Positions 23,262 through 35,560 of a stretch of 64,000 bases of DNA are shown here, one piece after another. Position numbers and translations under genes: made by a program. Source of the DNA: Ptiloglossa arizonensis (taxonomy: Eukaryota; Arthropoda; Insecta; Hymenoptera; Colletidae); contig NW_027478758.1 in NCBI RefSeq assembly GCF_051014685.1, forward strand, positions 62,001 to 126,000, in the 5' to 3' direction. Positions within the stretch are counted from its first letter, which is position 1. Each line of letters begins with the position of its first letter. The notes under the pieces are model-generated. The model ran no database searches. It was not told the DNA's origin and was given only the letters and a program-made list of their open reading frames with translations.

Positions 23262-25599
23262 AGGCAAAAAATTGTTCGCTATTCTGCTGCTTCAAACGCT
23301 TGACCAGAATGGCCTAGGGAAAAAATACACATACCGTTGTAATGGGGCGAGTTTCTACTTTCAGATGCAATAGGAATTTTTGGGTTAGGTAAATCCGTTC
23401 GCGAGATATGGGACTTTGGAGCCAAGAAATGGTTGAGAAGGAAACAAATTTTTCGCACTTCTGCTGCTCCAAACGCTTAACCAGAATGGCCTAGGGAAAA
23501 AATACACATACCGTTGTAATCGGGCGAGTTTCTACTTTCAGATGCAATAGGAATTTTTGGGATAGGTCAATCCGTTCGCGAGATATGGGACTTTGAAGCT
23601 AAGAAATGGTTGAGAAGACAAAAAATTTTTCGCAATTCTGCTGCTCCAAACGCTTAACCAGAATGGGCTAGGGAAAAAATACACGTACCGTTGTAATCGG
23701 GCGAGATTCTACTTTCACACGCAACAGGAATTTTTGGGTTTGGTCAATCCGTCCGCGAGATATGGGAGTTTGAAGCCAAGAAATGGTTGAGAAGACAAAA
23801 AATTTTTCGCAATTCTGCTGCTCCAAACGCTTAACCAGAATGGCCTATGGAAAAAATACACATACCGCTGTAATCGGGCGAGTTTCTACTTTCACACGCA
23901 ACAGGAATTTTTGGGTTAGGTCTATCCGTTCGCGAGATATGGGAGTTTGAAGCCAAGAAATGGTTGAGAAGGCATACAATTTTTGGTAATTCTGCTGATC
24001 CAAACGCTTAACCAGAATGCCCTAGGGAAAAAATATACATACCGCTGTAGTCGGGCGAGTTTATACTTTCAGATGCAATAGGAATTTTTGGGTTAGGTCC
24101 ATCCGTCCGCTAGATATGGCAGTTTGAAGCCAAGAAATGGTTGAGAAGGCAAAAAATTTTTCGCAATTCTGCTGCTCCAAACGCTTAACCAGAATGGCCT
24201 AGGGGAAAAATACACATACCGTTGTAATCGGGCGAGTTTCTATTATCAGATGCAATAGGAATTTTTGGGTTAGGTCAATCCGTTCGCGAGATATGGGAGT
24301 TTGAAGCTAAGAAATGGTTAAGAAGGCAACAAATTTTTCGCACTTCTGCTGCTCCAAACGCTTGACCAGAATGGCCTAGGGAAAAAATACACATACCGTT
24401 GTAATCGGGCGGGTTTCTACTTTCAGGTGCAATAGGAATTTTTGGGTTAGGTCAATCCGTTCGCGAGATATGGGAGTTTGAAGCCAAGAAATGCTTGAGA
24501 AAGCAAAAAATTTTTCGCAATTCTGCTGCTCCAAACGCTTAACCAGAATGGCCTACGGAAAAAATACACATACCGTTGTAATCGGGCGAGTTTCTACTTT
24601 CAGATGCAATAGGAATTTTTGGGTTAGGTCAATCCGTTCGCGAGATATGGGAGTTTGAAGCCAAGAAATGGTAGAGAAGGCAAAAAATTTTTCACAATTC
24701 TGCTGCTCCAAACGCTTAACTAGAATGGCCTAGGGAAAAAATACACAAACCGTTGTAATCGGCGAGTTTCTACTTTCAGGTGCAATAGGAATTTTTGGGT
24801 TAGGTCAATCCGTTCGCGAGATATGAGACTTTGAAGCCAAGAAATGGTTGAGAAGGCAAAAAATTTTTCGCAATTCTGCTGCTCCAAACGCTTAACAAGA
24901 ATGGCCTAGGGAAAAAATACACATACCGCTGTAATCGGGCGAGTTTCTACTTTCAGATGCAACAGGAGTTTTTGGGTTAGGTCAATCCGTTCGCGAGATA
25001 TGGGAGTTTGAAGCCAAGAAATGGTTGAGAAGGCAAAAAATTTTTCGCAATTCTGCTGCTCCAAACCCTTAACCAGAATTGCCTAGGGAAAAAATACACA
25101 TACCGCTGTAATCGGGCGAGTTTCTACTTTCAGATGCAATAGGAACTTTTGGGTTAGGTCAATCCGTTCGCGAGATATGGGAGTTTGAACCCAAGAAATG
25201 GTTGAGAAGGCAAAAGATTTTTCGCAATTCTGCTGCTCCAAACGCTTAACCAGAATGGCTTAGGGAAAAAATACGCATATCGTTGTAATCGGGTGAGTTT
25301 CTACTTTCAGACGCAGCAGGAACTTCTGGGTTTGGTCAATCCGTTCGCGAGATAACGGAGTTTGAATCTAAGAAATGGTTGAGAAGGCATGCAATTTTTG
25401 GTAATTCTGCTGATCCAAACGCTTAACCAGAATGCCCTAGGGAAAAAATATACATACCGCTGTAGTCGGGCGAGTTTATACTTTCAGATGCAATAGGAAT
25501 TTTTGGGTTAGGTCCATCCGTTCGCTAGATATGGCAGTTTGAATCCAAGAAATGGTTGAGAAGGCAAAAAATTTTTCGCAATTCTGCTGCTCCAAACGC
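23262..25599. repeat. Monomer block with the TGGTAATTCTGCTGATCC module
   Basis: 23,855-24,893 recurs at 27,747-28,786 (22 monomers less 2 bases). It contains the module GGCATACAATTTTTGG, TGCTGATCC, TGTAGTCGGGCG, CCGTCCGCTAG that is also found at 19.5-19.8, 27.8-28.1 and 32.1-32.4 kb. A one-G deletion (GTAATCGGCGAG) lies near 24,757 and in the copy near 28,650. Confidence 0.85.
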
Positions 25600-28500
25600 T
25601 TAACCAGAATGGCCTAGGGAAAAAATACACATACCGTTGTAATCGGGCGAGTTTCTATTATCAGATGCAATAGGAATTTTTGGGTTAGGTCAATCCGTTC
25701 GCGAGATATGGGAGTTTGAAGCTAAGAAATGGTTAAGAAGGCAACAAATTTTTCGCACTTCTGCTGCTCCAAACGCTTGACCAGAATGGCCTAGAGAAAA
25801 AATACACATACCGTTGTAATCGGGCGTGTTTCTACTTTCAGACGCAACAGGAATTTTTGGGTTAGGTCAATCCGTTCGCGAGATATGGGAGTTTGAAGCC
25901 AAGAAATGGTTGAGAAGGCAAAAAATTGTTCGCTATTCTGCTGCTTCAAACGCTTGACCAGAGTGGCCTAGGGAAAAAATACACATACCGTTGTAATCGG
26001 GCGAGTTTCTTCTTTCAGATGCAACAGGAATTTTTGGGTTAGGTCAATCCGTTCGCGAGATATGGGAGTTTGAGGCTAAGAAATGGTAAAGAAGACAACA
26101 AATTGTTCGCACTACTGCTGCTCCAAACGCTTGACCAGAATGGCCTAGGGAAAAAATACACATACCGTTGTAATCGGGCGTGTTTCTACTTTCAGACGCA
26201 ACAGGAATTTTTGGGTTAGGTCAATCCGTTCGCGAGATATGGGAGTTTGAAGCCAAGAAATGGTTGAGAAGGCAAAAAATTGTTCGCTATTCTGCTGCTT
26301 CAAACGCTTGACCAGAATGGCCTAGGGAAAAAATACACATACCGCTGTAATCGGGCGAGTATCTACTTTCAGATGCAATAGGAATTTTTGGGTTAGGTCA
26401 ATCCGTTCGCGAGATATGGGAGTTTGAAGCCAAGAAATGGTTGAGAAGGTAAAACATTTTTTGCAATTCTGCTGCTCCAAACGCTTAACCAGAATGCCCT
26501 AGGGAAAAAATACGCATATCGTTGTAATCGGGCGAGTTTCTACTTTCAGATGCAATAGGAATTTTTGGGTTACGTCAATCCGTTCGCGAGATTTGGGAGT
26601 TTGAAGCTAAGAAATGGTTGAGAAGGCAAAAAATTTTTCGCAATTCTGCTGCTCCAAACGCTTAACCAGAGTGGCCTAGGGAAAAAATACACATACCGTT
26701 GTAATCGGGCGAGTTTCTACTTTCAGATGCAATAGAAATTTTTGGGTTAGGTGCACCCGTTCGCGAGATTTGGGAGTTTGAGGACAAGAAATGGTTGAGA
26801 AGGTAAAATTTTTTCGCATTTCTGCTGCTCCAAACGCATAACCAGAATGGCCTAGGGAAAAAATACACATACCGTTGTAATGGGGCGAGTTTCTACTTTC
26901 AGATGCAATAGGAATTTTTGGGTTAGGTCAATCCGTTCGCGAGATATGGGAGTTTGAAGCGAAGAAATGGTTGAGAAGACAATAAATTTTTCGCACTTCT
27001 GCTGCTCCAATCGCTTAACCAGAATGGCCTAAGGGAAAAATACACGTACTGTTGTAATCGGGCGAGTTTCTACTTTCAGATGCAATAGGAATTTTTGGGT
27101 TAGGTCAATCCGTTCGCGAGATATGGGACTTTGGAGCCAAGAAATGGTTGAGAAGGAAACAAATTTTTCGCACTTCTGCTGCTCCAAACGCTTAACCAGA
27201 ATGGCCTAGGGAAAAAATACACTTACCCATGTAATCGGGCGATGTTCTACATTCAGACGCAACAGGAATTTTTGGGTTTGGTCAATCCGTTCGCGAGATA
27301 TGGGACTTTGAAGCTAAGAAATGGTTGAGAAGACAAAAAATTTTTCGCAATTCTGCTGCTCCAAACGCTTAACCAGAATGGGCTAGGGAAAAAATACACG
27401 TACCGTTGTAATCGGGCGAGTTTCTACTTTCACACGCAACAGGAATTTTTGGGTTTGGTCAATCCGTCCGCGATATGTGGTAGTTTGAAGCCAAGAAATG
27501 GTTGAGAAGACAAAAAATTTTTCGCAATTCTGCTGCTCCAAACGCTTAACCAGAATGGCCTATGGAAAAAATACACATACCGCTGTAATCGGGCGAGTTT
27601 CTACTTTCAGATGCAACAGGAATTTTTGGGTTAGGTCAATCCGTTCGCGAGATATGGGAGTTTGAAGCCAAGAAATGGTTGAGAAGGCAAAAAATTATTC
27701 GCTATTCTGCTGCTTCAAACGCTTAACCAGAATTGCCTAGGGAAAAAATACACATACCGCTGTAATCGGGCGAGTTTCTACTTTCACACGCAACAGGAAT
27801 TTTTGGGTTAGGTCTATCCGTTCGCGAGATATGGGAGTTTGAAGCCAAGAAATGGTTGAGAAGGCATACAATTTTTGGTAATTCTGCTGATCCAAACGCT
27901 TAACCAGAATGCCCTAGGGAAAAAATATACATACCGCTGTAGTCGGGCGAGTTTATACTTTCAGATGCAATAGGAATTTTTGGGTTAGGTCCATCCGTCC
28001 GCTAGATATGGCAGTTTGAAGCCAAGAAATGGTTGAGAAGGCAAAAAATTTTTCGCAATTCTGCTGCTCCAAACGCTTAACCAGAATGGCCTAGGGGAAA
28101 AATACACATACCGTTGTAATCGGGCGAGTTTCTATTATCAGATGCAATAGGAATTTTTGGGTTAGGTCAATCCGTTCGCGAGATATGGGAGTTTGAAGCT
28201 AAGAAATGGTTAAGAAGGCAACAAATTTTTCGCACTTCTGCTGCTCCAAACGCTTGACCAGAATGGCCTAGGGAAAAAATACACATACCGTTGTAATCGG
28301 GCGAGTTTCTACTTTCAGGTGCAATAGGAATTTTTGGGTTAGGTCAATTCGTTCGCGAGATATGGGAGTTGAAGCCAAGAAATGCTTGAGAAAGCAAAAA
28401 ATTTTTCGCAATTCTGCTGCTCCAAACGCTTAACCAGAATGGCCTACGGAAAAAATACACATACCGTTGTAATCGGGCGAGTTTCTTCTTTCAGATGCAA

Positions 28501-30021
28501 TAGGAATTTTTGGGTTAGGTCAATCCGTTCGCGAGATATGGGAGTTTGAAGCCAAGAAATGGTAGAGAAGGCAAAAAATTTTTCACAATTCTGCTGCTCC
28601 AAACGCTTAACCAGAATGGCCTAGGGAAAAAATACACAAACCGTTGTAATCGGCGAGTTTCTACTTTCAGGTGCAATAGGAATTTTTGGGTTAGGTCAAT
28701 CCGTTCGCGAGATATGAGACTTTGAAGCCAAGAAATGGTTGAGAAGGCAAAAAATTTTTCGCAATTCTGCTGCTCCAAACGCTTAACCAGAATGGCTTAG
28801 GGAAAAAATACGCATATTGTTGTAATCGGGTGAGTTTCTACTTTCAGACGCAGCAGGAACTTCTGGGTTTGGTCAATCCGTTCGCGAGATATGGGAGTTT
28901 GAAGCCAAGAAATGGTTGAGAAGGCAACAAATTTTTCGCAATTCTGCTGCTCCAAACGCTTAACCAGAATGGCCTAGGGAAAAAAAACACATACCGTTGT
29001 AATTGGGCGAGTTTCTACTTTCAGATGCAACAGTAATTTTTGGGTTAGTTCAATCCGTTCGCGAGATAACGGAGTTTGAATCTAAGAAATGGTTGAGAAG
29101 GCATGCAATTTTTGGTAATTCTGCTGATCCAAACGCTTAACCAGAATGCCCTAGGGAAAAAATATACATACCGCTGTAGTCGGGCGAGTTTATACTTTCA
29201 GATGCAATAGGAATTTTTGGGTTAGGTCCACCCGTTCGCTAGATATGGCAGTTTGAATCCAAGAAATGGTTGAGAAGGCAAAAAATTTTTCGCAATTCTG
29301 CTGCTCCAAACGCTTAACCAGAATGGCCTAGGGAAAAAATACACATACCGTTGTAATCGGGCGAGTTTCTACTTTCAGGTGCAATAGGAATTTTTGGGTT
29401 AGGTCAATCCGTTCGCGAGATATGGGAGTTTGAAGCCAAGAAATGGTTGAGAAGGCAAAAGATTTTTCGCAATTCTGCTGCTCCAAACGCTTAACCAGAA
29501 TGGCTTAGGGAAAAAATACGCATATTGTTGTAATCGGGTGAGTTTCTACTTTCAGACGCAGCAGGAACTTCTGGGTTTGGTCAATCCGTTCGCGAGATAT
29601 GGGAGTTTGAAGCCAAGAAATGGTTGAGAAGGCAACAAATTTTTCGCAATTCTGCTGCTCCAAACGCTTAACCAGAATGGCCTAGGTAAAAAAAACACAT
29701 ACCGTTGTAATCGGGCGGGTTTCTACTTTCAGATGCAACAGTAATTTTTGGGTTAGTTCAATCCGTTCGCGAGATAACGGAGTTTGAATCTAAGAAATGG
29801 TTGAGAAGGCATGCAATTTTTGGTAATTCTGCTGATCCAAACGCTTAACCAGAATGCCCTAGGGAAAAAATATACATACCGCTGTAGTCGGGCGAGTTTA
29901 TACTTTCAGATGCAATAGGAATTTTTGGGTTAGGTCCACCCGTTCGCGAGATATGGGAGTTTGAAGCCAAGAAATGGTTGAGAAGGCAAAAAATTGTTCG
30001 CTATTCTGCTGCTTCAAACGC
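25600..30021. repeat. About 25-monomer higher-order unit, copy 1 (4,422 bp)
   Basis: Aligns with 30022 onwards. The offset is 4,422 at the left (25,655/30,077), 4,246 at 27,471/31,717, 3,717 at 28,811/32,528 and 3,894 at 29,519/33,413. The steps equal loss of one monomer, loss of three monomers and gain of one monomer in copy 2. Distinct markers are GGTGCACCCG (26,751), CACTTACCCATG (about 27,220), CGATATGTGGTAG (27,471) and TACGCATATTG (28,809). Confidence 0.85.
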
Positions 30022-33000
30022 TTGACCAGAGTGGCCTAGGGAAAAAATACACATACCGTTGTAATCGGGCGAGTTTCTATTATCAGATGCAATAGGAATT
30101 TTTGGGTTAGGTCAATCCGTTCGCGAGATATGGGAGTTTGAAGCTAAGAAATGGTTAAGAAGGCAACAAATTTTTCGCACTTCTGCTGCTCCAAACGCTT
30201 GACCAGAATGGCCTAGGGAAAAAATACACATACCGTTGTAATCGGGCGTGTTTCTACTTTCAGACGCAACAGGAATTTTTGGGTTAGGTCAATCCGTTCG
30301 CGAGATATGGGAGTTTGAAGCCAAGAAATGGTTGAGAAGGCAAAAAATTGTTCGCTATTCTGCTGCTTCAAACGCTTGACCAGAGTGGCCTAGGGAAAAA
30401 ATACACATACCGTTGTAATCGGGCGAGTTTCTTCTTTCAGATGCAACAGGAATTTTTGGGTTAGGTCAATCCGTTCGCGAGATATGGGAGTTTGAAGCTA
30501 AGAAATGGTAAAGAAGACAACAAATTGTTCGCACTACTGCTGCTCCAAACGCTTGACCAGAATGGCCTAGGGAAAAAATACACATACCGTTGTAATCGGG
30601 CGTGTTTCTACTTTCAGACGCAACAGGAATTTTTGGGTTAGGTCAATCCGTTCGCGAGATATGGGAGTTTGAAGCCAAGAAATGGTTGAGAAGGCAAAAA
30701 ATTGTTCGCTATTCTGCTGCTTCAAACGCTTGACCAGAATGGCCTAGGGAAAAAATACACATACCGCTGTAATCGGGCGAGTATCTACTTTCAGATGCAA
30801 TAGGAATTTTTGGGTTAGGTCAATCCGTTCGCGAGATATGGGAGTTTGAAGCCAAGAAATGGTTGAGAAGGTAAAACATTTTTTGCAATTCTGCTGCTCC
30901 AAACGCTTAACCAGAATGCCCTAGGGAAAAAATACGCATATCGTTGTAATCGGGCGAGTTTCTACTTTCAGATGCAATAGGAATTTTTGGGTTACGTCAA
31001 TCCGTTCGCGAGATTTGGGAGTTTGAAGCTAAGAAATGGTTGAGAAGGCAAAAAATTTTTCGCAATTCTGCTGCTCCAAACGCTTAACCAGAATGGCCTA
31101 GGGAAAAAATACACATACCGTTGTAATCGGGCGAGTTTCTACTTTCAGATGCAATAGAAATTTTTGGGTTAGGTGCACCCGTTCGCGAGATTTGGGAGTT
31201 TGAGGACAAGAAATGGTTGAGAAGGCAAAAATTTTTTCGCATTTCTGCTGCTCCAAACGCATAACCAGAATGGCCTAGGGAAAAAATACACATACCGTTG
31301 TAATGGGGCGAGTTTCTACTTTCAGATGCAATAGGAATTTTTGGGTTAGGTCAATCCGTTCGCGAGATATGGGAGGTTGAAGCGAAGAAATGGTTGAGAA
31401 GACAATAAATTTTTCGCACTTCTGCTGCTCCAAACGCTTAACCAGAATGGCCTAGGGAAAAAATACACTTACCCTTGTAATCGGGCGAGGTTCTAAATTC
31501 AGACGCAACAGGAATTTTTGGGTTTGGTCAATCCGTTCGCGAGATATGGGACTTTGAAGCTAAGAAATGGTTGAGAAGACAAAAAATTTTTCGCAATTCT
31601 GCTGCTCCAAACGCTTAACCAGAATGGGCTAGGGAAAAAATACACGTACTGTTGTAATCGGGCGAGTTTCTACTTCCACACGCAACAGGAATTTTTGGGT
31701 TTGGTCAATCCGTCCGCGATATGTGGTAGTTTGAAGCCAAGAAATGGTTGAGAAGACAAAAAATTTTTCGCAATTCTGCTGCTCCAAACGCTTAACCAGA
31801 ATGGCCTATGGAAAAAATACACATACCGCTGTAATCGGGCGAGTTTCTACTTTCAGATGCAACAGGAATTTTTGGGTTAGGTCAATCCGTTCGCGAGATA
31901 TGGGAGTTTGAAGCCAAGAAATGGTTGAGAAGGCAAAAAATTATTCGCTATTCTGCTGCTTCAAACGCTTAACCAGAATTGCCTAGGGAAAAAATACACA
32001 TACCGCTGTAATCGGGCGAGTTTCTACTTTCAGATGCAATAGGAATTTTTGGGTTAGGTCTATCCGTTCGCGAGATATGGGAGTTTGAAGCCAAGAAATG
32101 GTTGAGAAGGCATACAATTTTTGGTAATTCTGCTGATCCAAACGCTTAACCAGAATGCCCTAGGGAAAAAATATACATACCGCTGTAGTCGGGCGAGTTT
32201 ATACTTTCAGATGCAATAGGAATTTTTGGGTTAGGTCCATCCGTCCGCTAGATATGGCAGTTTGAAGCCAAGAAATGGTTGAGAAGGCAAAAAATTTTTC
32301 GCAATTCTGCTGCTCCAAACGCTTAACCAGAATGGCCTAGGGGAAAAATACACATACCGTTGTAATCGGGCGAGTTTCTATTATCAGATGCAATAGGAAT
32401 TTTTGGGTTAGGTCAATCCGTTCGCGAGATATGGGAGTTTGAAGCTAAGAAATGGTTAAGAAGGCAACAAATTTTTCGCACTTCTGCTGCTCCAAACGCT
32501 TGACCAGAATGGCCTAGGGAAAAAATACGCATATTGTTGTAATCGGGTGAGTTTCTACTTTCAGACGCAGCAGGAACTTCTGGGTTTGGTCAATCCGTTC
32601 GCGAGATATGGGAGTTTGAAGCCAAGAAATGGTTGAGAAGGCAACAAATTTTTCGCAATTCTGCTGCTCCAAACGCTTAACCAGAATGGCCTAGGGAAAA
32701 AAAACACATACCGTTGTAATTGGGCGAGTTTCTACTTTCAGATGCAACAGTAATTTTTGGGTTAGTTCAATCCGTTCGCGAGATAACGGAGTTTGAATCT
32801 AAGAAATGGTTGAGAAGGCATGCAATTTTTGGTAATTCTGCTGATCCAAACGCTTAACCAGAATGCCCTAGGGAAAAAATATACATACCGCTGTAGTCGG
32901 GCGAGTTTATACTTTCAGATGCAATAGGAATTTTTGGGTTAGGTCCACCCGTTCGCTAGATATGGCAGTTTGAATCCAAGAAATGGTTGAGAAGGCAAAA

Positions 33001-33915
33001 AATTTTTCGCAATTCTGCTGCTCCAAACGCTTAACCAGAATGGCCTAGGGAAAAAATACACATACCGTTGTAATCGGGCGAGTTTCTATTATCAGATGCA
33101 ATAGGAATTTTTGGGTTAGGTCAATCCGTTCGCGAGATATGGGAGTTTGAAGCTAAGAAATGGTTAAGAAGGCAACAAATTTTTCGCACTTCTGCTGCTC
33201 CAAACGCTTGACCAGAATGGCCTAGGGAAAAAATACACATACCGTTGTAATCGGGCGAGTTTCTACTTTCAGGTGCAATAGGAATTTTTGGGTTAGGTCA
33301 ATCCGTTCGCGAGATATGGGAGTTTGAAGCCAAGAAATGGTTGAGAAGGCAAAAGATTTTTCGCAATTCTGCTGCTCCAAACGCTTAACCAGAATGGCTT
33401 AGGGAAAAAATACGCATATTGTTGTAATCGGGTGAGTTTCTACTTTCAGACGCAGCAGGAACTTCTGGGTTTGGTCAATCCGTTCGCGAGATATGGGAGT
33501 TTGAAGCCAAGAAATGGTTGAGAAGGCAACAAATTTTTCGCAATTCTGCTGCTCCAAACGCTTAACCAGAATGGCCTAGGGAAAAAAAACACATACCGTT
33601 GTAATCGGGCGAGTTTCTACTTTCAGATGCAACAGTAATTTTTGGGTTAGTTCAATCCGTTCGCGAGATAACGGAGTTTGAATCTAAGAAATGGTTGAGA
33701 AGGCATGCAATTTTTGGTAATTCTGCTGATCCAAACGCTTAACCAGAATGCCCTAGGGAAAAAATATACATACCGCTGTAGTCGGGCGAGTTTATACTTT
33801 CAGATGCAATAGGAATTTTTGGGTTAGGTCCACCCGTTCGCGAGATATGGGAGTTTGAAGCCAAGAAATGGTTGAGAAGGCAAAAAATTGTTCGCTATTC
33901 TGCTGCTTCAAACGC
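30022..33915. repeat. About 25-monomer unit, copy 2, with whole-monomer gains and losses
   Basis: Copy of 25600-30021. It lacks the monomer at about 27,010-27,190 and the three at about 28,270-28,800. It has one extra monomer, marked by TCTATTATCAG, at about 33,060-33,240. All breaks fall in phase with the 177-bp unit. Confidence 0.83.
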
Positions 33916-35560
33916 TTGACCAGAGTGGCCTAGGGAAAAAATACACATACCGTTGTAATCGGGCGAGTTTCTATTATCAGATGCAATAGGAATTTTTGGG
34001 TTAGGTCAATCCGTTCGCGAGATATGGGAGTTTGAAGCGAAGAAATGGTTGAGAAGACAATAAATTTTTCGCACTTCTGCTGCTCCAAACGCTTAACCAG
34101 AATGGCCTAGGGAAAAAATACACTTACCCTTGTAATCGGGCGAGGTTCTACATTCAGACGCAACAGGAATTTTTGGGTTTGGTCAATCCGTTCGCGAGAT
34201 ATGGGACTTTGAAGCTAAGAAATGGTTGAGAAGAAAAAAAATTTTTCGCAATTCTGCTGCTCCAAACGCTTAACCAGAATGGGCTAGGGAAAAAATACAC
34301 GTACTGTTGTAATCGGGCGAGTTTCTACTTTCACACGCAACAGGAATTTTTGGGTTTGGTCAATCCGTCCGCGATATGTGGTAGTTTGAAGCCAAGAAAT
34401 GGTTGAGAAGACAAAAAATTTTTCGCAATTCTGCTGCTCCAAACGCTTAACCAGAATGGCCTTGGGAAAAAATACACATACCGTTGTAATCGGGCGAGTT
34501 TCTACTTTCAGATGCAACAGGAATTTTTGGGTTAGTTCAATCCGTTCGCGAGATATGGGAGTTTGAAGCTAAGAAATGGTTAAGAAGACAACAAATTTTT
34601 CGCACTTCTGCTGCTCCAAACGCTTAACCAGAATGGCCTAGGGAAAAAATACACATACCGTTGTAATCGGGCGAGTTTCTACTTTCAGACGCAACAGGAA
34701 TTTTTGGGTTAGGTCAATCCGTTCGCGAGATATGGGAGTTTGAACCCAAGAAATGGTTGAGAAGGCAAAAAATTGTTCGCTATTCTGCTGCTTCAAACGC
34801 TTGACCAGAGTGGCCTAGGGAAAAAATACACATACCGTTGTAATCGGGCGAGTTTCTATTATCAGATGCAATAGGAATTTTTGGGTTAGGTCAATCCGTT
34901 CGCGAGATATGGGAGTTTGAAGCTAAGAAATGGTTAAGAAGGCAACAAATTTTTCGCACTTCTGCTGCTCCAAACGCTTGACCAGAATGGCCTAGGGAAA
35001 AAATACACATACCGTTGTAATCGGGCGAGTTTCTATTATCAGACGCAACAGGAATTTTTGGGTTTGGTCAATCCGTTCGCGAGATATGGGACTTTGAAGC
35101 TAAGAAATGGTTGAGAAGACAAAAAATTTTTCGCAATTCTGCTGCTCCAAACGCTTAACCAGAATGGGCTAGGGAAAAAATACACGTACTGTTGTAATCG
35201 GGCGAGTTTCTACTTTCACACGCAACAGGAATTTTTGGGTTTGGTCAATCCGTCCGCGATATGTGGTAGTTTGAAGCCAAGAAATGGTTGAGAAGACAAA
35301 AAATTTTTCGCAATTCTGCTGCTCCAAACGCTTAACCAGAATGGCCTATGGAAAAAATACACATACCGCTGTAATCGGGCGAGTTTCTACTTTCAGATGC
35401 AACAGGAATTTTTGGGTTAGGTCAATCCGTTCGCGAGATATGGGAGTTTGAAGCCAAGAAATGGTTGAGAAGGCAAAAAATTATTCGCTATTCTGCTGCC
35501 TCAAACGCTTAACCAGAATTGCCTAGGGAAAAAATACACATACCGCTGTAATCGGGCGAG
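33916..35560. repeat. Third, shortened copy of the same unit
   Basis: 33,971 (CTATTATCAG) matches 30,077. The next marker ACTTACCC at 34,122 matches 31,467, so about seven monomers are missing relative to copy 2. CGATATGTGGTAG occurs at 34,372 and again at 35,257, 885 bases apart, so a 5-monomer step is added here. Confidence 0.78.
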
